Source of the DNA: Sphingomonas koreensis | Lineage (GTDB): Bacteria; Pseudomonadota; Alphaproteobacteria; Sphingomonadales; Sphingomonadaceae | DNA: 64,000 bases | Reading direction: 5' to 3' | NCBI RefSeq assembly: GCF_002797435.1 | Contig: NZ_PGEN01000001.1 | Span: forward strand, 186,001 to 250,000 | Part shown: positions 45,074 through 52,539 of the stretch, one piece after another | Layout: each line of letters begins with the position of its first letter | Position numbering within the stretch: the first letter of the stretch is position 1 | Translations under genes and position numbers: made by a program | Notes under the pieces: generated by a model | What the model was told of the DNA's origin: nothing | The model's database searches: none | What the model saw: the letters and a program-made list of their open reading frames with translations, nothing else

Positions 45074-46408
45074 ATGCCCGACCACGCCACCTCCAGCCAC
45101 GCCGCCGTTCAGCGCCAGCTCGACCGCCTCTGGGCACTCGGCCCCGGCGCTGACATCCTCGGCCTCAGCCGGATCACCGCGCTGCTCGAGCGGATCGGCA
45201 ACCCGCACCTGCGTCTCCCGCCGGTCCTCCATATCGCAGGCACCAACGGCAAGGGTTCGACCTGCGCCTTCCTGCGCGCCGGGATCGAAGCTGCGGGCCT
45301 CACCGCACATGTCTATTCCAGCCCGCATCTCGTCCGCTTCAACGAGCGCATCCGCCTCGCCGGCACGCTGATCGACGACGAAACGCTCGCCGCGCTGCTC
45401 GAGGAGGTTCTCGACGCCGGGGGAGACATCGGCGCCAGCTTCTTCGAGGTGACGACCGCCGCCGCCTTCCTCGCCTTCAGCCGTACCCCGGCGGACGCCT
45501 GCATCGTCGAGGTCGGCCTCGGCGGCCGTCTCGACGCGACCAATGTCATCCCGGCTCCTGCAGCCTGCGCCATCGCCCAACTCGGCATCGATCATCAGGC
45601 GTTTCTCGGCGACACTGCCGAAGCCATCGCGGGCGAAAAGGCCGGGATCGCCAAGCCCGGCGTCCCGCTCGTCACCATGGCCTATGACGCCTCCGTCACC
45701 GAGCGCATCGCGCAGGTGGCGGACGCCACCAATGCGCCCGTCCATTCGCGTGGCACGGACTGGGACTATGAAGTCGCGGACGATCGTCTCCACTACCGGG
45801 ACGCGCGCGGCTCGCTCGAAACCCCGCTCCCCGCGCTGGCCGGGCCGCATCAGCCGGGCAATCTTGCGCTCGCCATCGCAACGCTGCGCCATCAGCAGCG
45901 GCTCAGCCTCCCGCCCCAGGCCTTCGCGACGGCCGCAACAGCCGCACGCTGGCCAGCGCGCATGCAACGTCTCTCCCCCGGCCCGTTGCTGGACCTGCTC
46001 CCGCCCGGCAGCCAGATCTGGCTCGATGGGGGGCACAATGAAGCCGCCGCGCAATCGGTCAGCGCCGCACTGGCGCAGGTCGCGCAGGGCCGCACGGTCC
46101 ATCTCGTCCTCGGCATGCTCGCCAACAAGGACGCAACCGGCCTGCTCGCGCCTTTCGCCCCGCTCGCGCAGTCGCTCACGGCAATTCCCGTTCCCGGTCA
46201 TGCGCATCACGCGCCGGCCGATCTCGCCGCCAGCGCGCAGGCGCTCGACATCCCGGCGACCGGTACCGCCGGCACTCCGGACGAAGCCCTTCGCAGCATC
46301 GCCGCCCGCCTCGTTGCGGATGTCTCGCTACCGCCGCTCATCCTCATTCTCGGCTCGCTCTATCTCGCCGGTGAAGTGCTCCGCGCGAACGATGAGCTCC
46401 CCGACTGA
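45074..46408 (+). CDS. folC: Bifunctional folylpolyglutamate / dihydrofolate synthase
   Basis: 444 residues. It adds glutamate to dihydropteroate and folates. The Mur-ligase-like ATP loop is HIAGTNGKGSTCAFLRAGIE, followed by the omega-loop region SSPHLVRFNERIRLAG, CIVEVGLGGRLDATNV, GIDHQAFLGDTAEAIAGEKA, and WLDGGHNEAAAQSV in the C-terminal domain. It closes the trp-acc cluster; a Fur-like palindrome follows. Confidence 0.96.
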   Translation: MPDHATSSHAAVQRQLDRLWALGPGADILGLSRITALLERIGNPHLRLPPVLHIAGTNGKGSTCAFLRAGIEAAGLTAHVYSSPHLVRFNERIRLAGTLIDDETLAALLEEVLDAGGDIGASFFEVTTAAAFLAFSRTPADACIVEVGLGGRLDATNVIPAPAACAIAQLGIDHQAFLGDTAEAIAGEKAGIAKPGVPLVTMAYDASVTERIAQVADATNAPVHSRGTDWDYEVADDRLHYRDARGSLETPLPALAGPHQPGNLALAIATLRHQQRLSLPPQAFATAATAARWPARMQRLSPGPLLDLLPPGSQIWLDGGHNEAAAQSVSAALAQVAQGRTVHLVLGMLANKDATGLLAPFAPLAQSLTAIPVPGHAHHAPADLAASAQALDIPATGTAGTPDEALRSIAARLVADVSLPPLILILGSLYLAGEVLRANDELPD

Positions 46409-46411
46409 CTC

Positions 46412-46434
46412 TTATTGCGATTGACTATCAATAA
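46412..46434. promoter_or_regulatory. Fur-like palindrome before the DUF6628 gene
   Basis: 23 bases, TTATTG at 46412-46417 facing CAATAA at 46429-46434, enclosing ATTGACT. It shares ATTGACT-N2-CAATA with the site in front of the TonB receptor gene at 18450-18472. It lies 45 bases before the ATG of the next gene, right for an operator. The Fur assignment is an inference. Confidence 0.55.
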
Positions 46435-46479
46435 CAGAATGTCAGGATAGCCGGACGAATCGAATCCGGAGTCCGCCGC

Positions 46480-46908
46480 ATGACTGCAATCGCCACGCTC
46501 GGCCACGCCCTGCCCCGCCTCCAGCCCGAAGATCCCGGCGCGCGGCTGCTGTTGTTCGGGATTCGCCAGATGGGCGCAGGCGGCCTTCACGACGCGGCTG
46601 CGGCACATGCGTTCGTCACCGCTTTCGGCCGCGACTTCCGCCGCCCGTTGATCTTGCTGCGCTCGCTGATGGCCGAGATGTCCACCGCCTCGGCCGGGCC
46701 GATCCAGATCGCGCCCTGGTGCTGCGCCCGCATGACCGCGGCGGAGTGTGCGACGATCGAGATCATCGCCCGCGCACCGCACGATCCGGCCCGCGCGCAT
46801 ATCCTGCTCGCCGATCTGCTCGGCGTGCGCCAGGCCGACGGCGTCCTCACCACCGCCCACGCCCTCGCCAACGCCTTCGCTGATCTGGGGCTGCCGCTGG
46901 AGGCCTAG
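46480..46908 (+). CDS. DUF6628-type small protein
   Basis: 142 residues of the kind annotated as DUF6628 in sphingomonads, as far as I recognise it; no function is known. It has LLLFGIRQMGAGGLHDAAAA, HAFVTAFGRDFRRPLILLRS, and a possibly metal-binding double cysteine in IAPWCCARMTAAE. It is soluble, with no signal peptide. The Fur-like palindrome just upstream suggests iron control. Its stop codon shares CTAG with that of the convergent permease gene. Confidence 0.75.
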   Translation: MTAIATLGHALPRLQPEDPGARLLLFGIRQMGAGGLHDAAAAHAFVTAFGRDFRRPLILLRSLMAEMSTASAGPIQIAPWCCARMTAAECATIEIIARAPHDPARAHILLADLLGVRQADGVLTTAHALANAFADLGLPLEA

Positions 46909-48578
46909 CGCGCCGAGCCAATCTCCGGATCGGCGCGCGCATCACCCTCGCCTTCCGTGCCGGCCGTACCGATCGACCGATCGACCAGCCCGCTGCGCAT
47001 CATCCACGCGAACAGCAGCACGCCGGGCAATGCCAGGATGGTGGTGAGAACGTAATAGTTCACATAGCCGATGCCCTCGATCATCTTGCCGGCCGAAGTG
47101 CCGCTGAGGAACCGTCCCAAGATGCTCGCCGCGGCCGAGAGCAGCGCGAACTGGGTCGCGGTGAAGCTCAAATTGCACAGTGCCGCCAGATAGGCACCGA
47201 CGCACACCCCGCCGATCCCGCTCGCGAAATTCTCGAATCCCATCGCCGCCGCCATGCCGGCATTGGTGTGGCCGACCGACGCCATCCCGGCGAAGCTCAG
47301 GTTCGACACCATCATCAGCACGAGACTGATGAACACCGACCGCTTCATGCCCAGCTTGGCGTACATGATCCCGCCGACGAAAATTCCCGCCAGCAGCGCC
47401 CAGAACCCGACGAACACGTCGTAAAAGGCGATCTCGCTGTTGGTATAGCCCTGCTCGTTGAACAGCAGCCGCAACGTCAGGTTGGCCAGCGTATCGCCCA
47501 GCTTGTGGAGCAGCACGAACAGCAGCACCATCATTCCGCCTTCGCGGCGGAAGAATTCCATCAGCGGCCCGACCTTACCGCTCTCCACCTGAGTCATCGC
47601 GATCGACACGAGCGACGCGATCCACAGCAGCGCGCCCGCGCCCAGCACCAGCGGCACCAGCGCCGAGGATGCGGACCAGCCCTGCCACAACGCGACGCCA
47701 ACGCCGGCCACCGGCAACAGGCCCAGCCAGGTCAAAGCGCTCGGCTTGCCCGCATCGCGCGCGCGGCGGGCGGTCAGGTCGAACAGCGGGAACAGATAGC
47801 CGACCAGCACCATGTTGGAGAGGATGTTCACACCCAGCGCACCGTCGATCCAGCGGGCGCCCAGATAGAGCGGGGCAAAAGCAAGGACGAAGATCAGATA
47901 GGGCTTCTGCCCCATCCGCTCGGGCCATTCGCGGAACACCTTGCGCTCGGGCTCGCCGACGATCAGCCCGGCGAGCACTGCAGGCAGCGCGAAGATCGCG
48001 CACGCGGCATAGGCGACGCCCCACCCGGCGCCCTCCGCAACATACAGCGCCAACCCGCCGGCGGCGGCCGAGCCGATCCGCCAGCCATATTGCGACATGC
48101 CCGATCCGACGCCCAGCTGACGAGGCTCGAGCAATTCGATGCGATAGGCGTCGATCACGATGTCGAACGTCGCGCCCGCCAACCCCACCATGATCGCTGC
48201 CGCGGCGACCCAGCCCAGCGACGCCTTGGGATCGACGCTGCCAAGAAAGATCACCGCCGCCGCGACCAGCGCCCCGGTCACGATCAGCCAGGATCGCCGC
48301 GCCCCGATCGCGCCCAGCACCGGAATGCGGAACTTGTCGACCACTGGCGCCCACGCCCATTTGAGGTTGTAGGCGAGGAAGGTGAGCGCGAATGCGGTCA
48401 CCGCAGATTTAGTGATCCCATCCTGAGCAAGGCGCGTGGTCAGCGTCGCGCCGATCATCGCAAAGGGAAAGCCGGAAGACATGCCGAGTGCCAATGCGGC
48501 GAGCGGTGCCTTCTCGAAATAAGGGCGGATCCCGTCGAGCAGCGTCCCCTGCCCGTCCGCCTTGACCGCCTCACTCAT
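46905..48578 (-). CDS. AmpG-like muropeptide permease (MFS)
   Basis: 557 residues with about 12-14 membrane helices. AmpG imports anhydro-muropeptides released by lytic transglycosylases for recycling. The similarity is in the N-terminal segment PLAALALGMSSGFPFAMIGA, FLAYNLKWAWAPVVDKF, then RRSWLIVTGALV and GLAGATFDIVIDAYRIELLE, all of AmpG type. A long central insert (about 245-310) separates the two halves. It converges on the DUF6628 gene with both stop codons in one CTAG. Confidence 0.85.
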   Translation of the reverse strand: MSEAVKADGQGTLLDGIRPYFEKAPLAALALGMSSGFPFAMIGATLTTRLAQDGITKSAVTAFALTFLAYNLKWAWAPVVDKFRIPVLGAIGARRSWLIVTGALVAAAVIFLGSVDPKASLGWVAAAAIMVGLAGATFDIVIDAYRIELLEPRQLGVGSGMSQYGWRIGSAAAGGLALYVAEGAGWGVAYAACAIFALPAVLAGLIVGEPERKVFREWPERMGQKPYLIFVLAFAPLYLGARWIDGALGVNILSNMVLVGYLFPLFDLTARRARDAGKPSALTWLGLLPVAGVGVALWQGWSASSALVPLVLGAGALLWIASLVSIAMTQVESGKVGPLMEFFRREGGMMVLLFVLLHKLGDTLANLTLRLLFNEQGYTNSEIAFYDVFVGFWALLAGIFVGGIMYAKLGMKRSVFISLVLMMVSNLSFAGMASVGHTNAGMAAAMGFENFASGIGGVCVGAYLAALCNLSFTATQFALLSAAASILGRFLSGTSAGKMIEGIGYVNYYVLTTILALPGVLLFAWMMRSGLVDRSIGTAGTEGEGDARADPEIGSAR

Positions 48579-48637
48579 GCATTCCCCCGTACCGACAAGG
48601 CACCGACCCTAGCGGCAAATCCAGCGAAGCAAAGCCC

Positions 48638-49069
48638 TCAGGCGACGGACTGGAACAGCTTCAGGCTGGCCGGCACGCGCCGCGGCGTCTTGCCGTCGAG
48701 CAGCGCCTCGACGATCGCGATCGCGCGCAGCAGGTCGCGTTGCGGATAGGGTTTGGACAGGCAGCCAAGGCCGATGGCTTCCACCTCGTCCAGCCGCCGC
48801 CCCGTGACGATCAGCGCCGGCACGCCCTTCGCCTTGGCGGCATGCGCCACATCGGCGCCGTCGCCGTCGCGCAATCCCAGGTCGATCAGCACCAGGTCGA
48901 TCGTCTTGCGCCCGCCGATATGCCCGATCGCCTCGCGCACCGAATCGGTGGTGGCAACGACGGTAAAACCTTCCTCGGTCAGGAAATGTTCGGTGTCGAA
49001 CGCGACCAGCGGCTCGTCCTCGACGATCAACAGCCGCGCGATCCGCCGGTTCTTCTTTCCGAACAACAT
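48638..49069 (-). CDS. Single-domain response regulator
   Basis: 143 residues. It has the receiver pocket RLLIVEDEPLVAFDTEHFLT, the phospho-acceptor Asp in LVLIDLGLRDGDGADVA, the switch Thr in LIVTGRR and the lysine in LGCLSKPYPQRDL. There is no output domain; a short basic N-terminus (GKKNRRIARL) and a 25-residue C-terminal tail are extra. The partner kinase is not in the neighbourhood. It is divergent from the pseudouridine synthase gene. Confidence 0.85.
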   Translation of the reverse strand: MLFGKKNRRIARLLIVEDEPLVAFDTEHFLTEEGFTVVATTDSVREAIGHIGGRKTIDLVLIDLGLRDGDGADVAHAAKAKGVPALIVTGRRLDEVEAIGLGCLSKPYPQRDLLRAIAIVEALLDGKTPRRVPASLKLFQSVA

Positions 49070-49173
49070 GACCCACCCACATGATTACGCGGCCAGAACG
49101 CATTAGGGCCGGATACGGCTCCCGGCGCACAAGAATTTTGCGCCCGAGGCCAACCCGCTGTATCGCGCGGCGA

Positions 49174-50376
49174 ATGTCCCCGCCATCACCCACGGAATCG
49201 CCTCGCCGGGGCGAACGCATCGCCAAACTGCTCGCCCGTGCCGGAATCGCGTCGCGCCGAGAGATTGAGCGCATGATCGCCGACGGCCGCGTCGCCATCG
49301 ACGGCGAAATCCTGACCACGCCCGCCACCGTCCTGCCCTCGCTGCGCGGCGTCACCGTCGATGGCAATCCGGTCGCCGCCGCCGCACCCGCGCGCCTGTT
49401 CCGCTTCCACAAGCCCAGCGGCCTGCTCACCACCGAGCGCGATCCGGGCGGGCGCCCGACCATCTACAGCAAACTGCCCAAGGGGCTGCCCCGGCTGATG
49501 CCGGTCGGCCGCCTCGACCTCAATACCGAGGGGCTGTTGCTGATGACCACCGATGGCGAGCTCAAGCGCCAGCTCGAGCTTCCCGCCACCGGGGTCGAGC
49601 GCAGCTATCGCGCGCGCGCCTATGGCGAGGTCAGCCAGGCCCAGCTCGAGGATTTGATGCTCGGTATCGAGATCGACGGCGTCCGCTACGGCTCGATCGA
49701 TGCCAATCTCGAACGCCGCACCGGCGCGAATGTCTGGATCGAACTGACGCTGACCGAGGGCAAGAACCGCGAGGTCCGCCGCGTGCTCGAGCATCTCGGG
49801 CTCAAGGTCAGCCGCCTGATCCGCACCCGCTACGGCCCCTTCCACCTCGGGGACATGCCGTCAGGCATGATCGACGAAGTGCGCCAGCACGACCTGATCC
49901 TGTTCCGCAAGGCCCTCGCGAGCGGCGGCAAGGCTGCATCCAATCTTCAGCTGTCGAGCAAGCCCAAGGCGATTGCGCAGGACGTGCCGTCCGAACCCGC
50001 CCCGGAAACCGCCCCCGCCGCCAATCGCGCCGAACGCCGCAAGGTGGTGGCACGGCAGGTTCCGGCCAGCAAGGACGAGCGTGCAAAGGATGGCGAGGCA
50101 AGGCCTCCCCGCCGCCCCAAGCCACCCGCCACGCCCGCCGGTCCCGAAAAGTTCGGCGTCGGCCAGCGCCGCCAGCGCGCGGTCTCCGCGACCAAGAAGC
50201 GTGAGGCCGATCCCCGCGGCGCTGCTGCGGCCAAGCCCGCAAAGCCCGTCCGTCCCCGCGTCGATGACGATGCCGGCCCGCTGCTTGACCGGCCCAAGCG
50301 CCACTATCGGTCGAACGACCGCCGCCCGCGTCCTTCGGCCAAGCCCGGACCCGGCAAGCGGGGGCCGCGTAAATGA
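49174..50376 (+). CDS. Ribosomal large-subunit pseudouridine synthase, RluB type
   Basis: 400 residues from the ATG at 49174; a longer frame reaches further into the divergent region and was not preferred. The S4 RNA-binding domain (about 10-60) holds ERIAKLLARAGIASRREIER, and the catalytic domain has the aspartate D115 in PVGRLDLNTEGLLLMTTDG, VERSYRARAYG and EGKNREVRRVLEHLGL. The final 150 residues are a low-complexity Lys/Arg/Pro/Ala tail likely to bind RNA. It overlaps rsmD by four bases, consistent with a joint rRNA-modification role. Confidence 0.92.
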   Translation: MSPPSPTESPRRGERIAKLLARAGIASRREIERMIADGRVAIDGEILTTPATVLPSLRGVTVDGNPVAAAAPARLFRFHKPSGLLTTERDPGGRPTIYSKLPKGLPRLMPVGRLDLNTEGLLLMTTDGELKRQLELPATGVERSYRARAYGEVSQAQLEDLMLGIEIDGVRYGSIDANLERRTGANVWIELTLTEGKNREVRRVLEHLGLKVSRLIRTRYGPFHLGDMPSGMIDEVRQHDLILFRKALASGGKAASNLQLSSKPKAIAQDVPSEPAPETAPAANRAERRKVVARQVPASKDERAKDGEARPPRRPKPPATPAGPEKFGVGQRRQRAVSATKKREADPRGAAAAKPAKPVRPRVDDDAGPLLDRPKRHYRSNDRRPRPSAKPGPGKRGPRK

Positions 50377-50909
50377 GGATCATTGCTGGCCAATGGCGGG
50401 GCCGTCCGCTCGCCGCGCCCAAGGGCGACGGCACCCGCCCCACCGCCGATCGCACGCGTGAAGCGCTGTTCTCGATGCTCGCCAGCCGCGTGGGGAGCTT
50501 CGAGGATCTGGCCGTCGCCGATCTCTTCGCCGGTTCGGGCGCGCTGGGGTTCGAGGCACTGTCGCGCGGCGCCGCCTCGTGCCTGTTCGTCGAGCAGGAT
50601 CGCGCCGCGCTCGACGCGCTGCGCGCCAATGCGGAGAAGCTCGGCGTCCGCGCGGATATCCGCGCGACCTCGGTCCTCGCGCTCGGGCCAGCGCCCAAGC
50701 CGTTGGACGTCATCCTGATGGACCCGCCCTATGGCACCGGCGCCGGCTCGGTCGCGCTCGACAAGCTCGCCCGGCTCGGCTGGACCGGCCCGGCGACATG
50801 GATCAGCATCGAGACCGCAAAGAACGAGGCCATCGAAGTCGCCGGTTTCGAGGTCGATGCCGAGCGTGTGCACGGCAAGGCCAAGCTGACGATCCTGCGC
50901 TCAGCTTAG
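50373..50909 (+). CDS. rsmD: 16S rRNA (guanine966-N2)-methyltransferase
   Basis: 178 residues. It methylates G966 of 16S rRNA. The N-terminal MRIIAGQWRGRPLAAPKG, RPTADRTREALFSMLAS, the SAM site VADLFAGSGALGFEALSRGA and the catalytic LMDPPYGTG motif are as expected. It overlaps the pseudouridine synthase by four bases and converges on the MHS transporter. Confidence 0.95.
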   Translation: MRIIAGQWRGRPLAAPKGDGTRPTADRTREALFSMLASRVGSFEDLAVADLFAGSGALGFEALSRGAASCLFVEQDRAALDALRANAEKLGVRADIRATSVLALGPAPKPLDVILMDPPYGTGAGSVALDKLARLGWTGPATWISIETAKNEAIEVAGFEVDAERVHGKAKLTILRSA

Positions 50910-52168
50910 CCGTTCGCCTTCGGCCGCAGCGCGACCAGCGCCACCAGGCTGAGCACCGCCGCAGCGCTCAGATACCAGCCGACCGGCATCAGCCCGCCCT
51001 GGAGCGCCAGCTTCTGCGCGAAGAACGGCGTCAGCCCGCCGCCGATCACACCCGCGATGTTGAAGGTCATGGATGCGCCGGTATAGCGCACGCGCGGCGG
51101 GAACAGGTCGGTCAGCCAGGCGCCGAGCGGCCCGTAGACGAATCCCATCGCGAACAACAGCAGCGACAGGAACGCGAACACGCCGATCAGCCCGCCGGCC
51201 ATCAGCGGCGCGATCACGAATCCGCTCGCCGCGACCAGCACGCACCCGCCCGCCAGCACGCGCCGGGGATCGTATTTCGCGTCGGCCATCCATGCGGCCA
51301 GATAGATGCCCGCCGCCATGAACAGGATCGCGACCAGCTGGCATCCCAGGAAATCCTGCATCGAATAGCCGAGCGACTTGGTCCCCCAACCCAGCAGGAA
51401 CGCGGTGGCGATATAATAGGTGGCGAAGCATGCCACCGCGCCGATCGTCCCGCCCAGCAGCGCGCCGCCATGCTTCGTCACGACCTCGCCCAGCGGCACC
51501 TTGGGCGGCGGCGCCTCGGCCAGGCTCGCCTTGAACTCCGGCGTCTCGCCCAGCTTGAGCCGTACCCACAGCCCGACCGCGACCAGCGCGGCTGAAAGGA
51601 TGAACGGGATCCGCCAGCCCCACTCCGCGAACTGCGCCGGGGTCATCATCATGCCGAGCAGCAGGAAGAGGCCATTGGCGGCGATGAACCCCGCGGGCGC
51701 GCCCATCTGCGGCGCGCTGCCAAAGCGGGCGCGCCAGCCCGGCGGCGCATTCTCCACCGCCAGCAGCGCCGCGCCGCCCCATTCGCCGCCCAGGCCGAAC
51801 CCCTGCCCGAACCGCAGCACGCAGAGGGCAAAGGGCGCGATCCACCCCGCCATCTCATAGGTCGGCAGAAACGCCACCAGCGTGGTCGAAAGCCCCATCG
51901 TCAGCAGCGACGCGACCAACGTCGCCTTGCGCCCGATGCGGTCGCCATAATGGCCGAACACCGCGGCGCCCACCGGCCGCGCGAAGAATGCGATCGACAG
52001 CGTCAGATACGCCCAGAGCTGCGTTTCCGCCTCGCTCCCGATGAAGAACAGTTTCCCGAACACCAGCGCCGCTGCGGTCGCGTAAATGTAGAAATCGTAG
52101 AACTCGATTCCCGTCCCCACAAAGCTCGCCCATAGCGCGCGGCGTTGCCGTGCCCGGTCAGCGTCCAT
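50906..52168 (-). CDS. MHS-family MFS transporter
   Basis: 420 residues with 12 membrane helices, of the metabolite:H+ symporter group (KgtP, ShiA, ProP). The start LWASFVGTGIEFYDFYIYAT, the loop FGHYGDRIGRKATLVASL between helices 2 and 3, FGLGGEWGGAALLAVENA, and PETF-like EFKASLAEAP are characteristic. The natural substrate is unknown; organic acids, shikimate and betaine are all known in this group. The stop overlaps that of rsmD by four bases. Confidence 0.9.
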   Translation of the reverse strand: MDADRARQRRALWASFVGTGIEFYDFYIYATAAALVFGKLFFIGSEAETQLWAYLTLSIAFFARPVGAAVFGHYGDRIGRKATLVASLLTMGLSTTLVAFLPTYEMAGWIAPFALCVLRFGQGFGLGGEWGGAALLAVENAPPGWRARFGSAPQMGAPAGFIAANGLFLLLGMMMTPAQFAEWGWRIPFILSAALVAVGLWVRLKLGETPEFKASLAEAPPPKVPLGEVVTKHGGALLGGTIGAVACFATYYIATAFLLGWGTKSLGYSMQDFLGCQLVAILFMAAGIYLAAWMADAKYDPRRVLAGGCVLVAASGFVIAPLMAGGLIGVFAFLSLLLFAMGFVYGPLGAWLTDLFPPRVRYTGASMTFNIAGVIGGGLTPFFAQKLALQGGLMPVGWYLSAAAVLSLVALVALRPKANG

Positions 52169-52204
52169 CCATCACTCCCCCAAAGGTGCGGCGTCTGCGC
52201 GCCG

Positions 52205-52417
52205 TCACTTCTTGTCTTCGAAGCAGGTCGTGCGCGTCACCTGCACCACCTGGCCCTTGTCGTCCTTGATTTCCTTGCGCCCCGCCTCGCACGGCTTCTG
52301 CGCTGGGGTCTGGTCGAACCCGCCCGTGCGCCAGCCGACATACAGCGCCACCCCGGCCAGTGCGGCGAGCAGCAACAGCCGGCGTGCGTTGAACCGGCGC
52401 TTGATCTTGTCCCACAT
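52205..52417 (-). CDS. Small single-pass membrane protein, unknown function
   Basis: 70 residues from the ATG at 52415-52417, which has AGGGGAA upstream. Starts further up in the same frame would add 20 to 27 residues. A basic N-terminus (MWDKIKRRFNARR) is followed by one membrane helix (LLLLAALAGVALYVGW), and the short outer part has two cysteines (PCEAGRKE and RTTCFEDKK) that could form a disulfide. I recognise no family. It lies 36 bases upstream of the MHS transporter on the same strand. Confidence 0.6.
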   Translation of the reverse strand: MWDKIKRRFNARRLLLLAALAGVALYVGWRTGGFDQTPAQKPCEAGRKEIKDDKGQVVQVTRTTCFEDKK

Positions 52418-52539
52418 GCCGTTCCCCTGCACCCGCCCGGGCGCGCGCGCAAGCGGTGTCTGGGGGATATCGGCCATCGCGCGCCACCCCAGCACCATCG
52501 CGCTTGCCCCGACTCGCCGCGTTCCCTACCTGTTCACCA

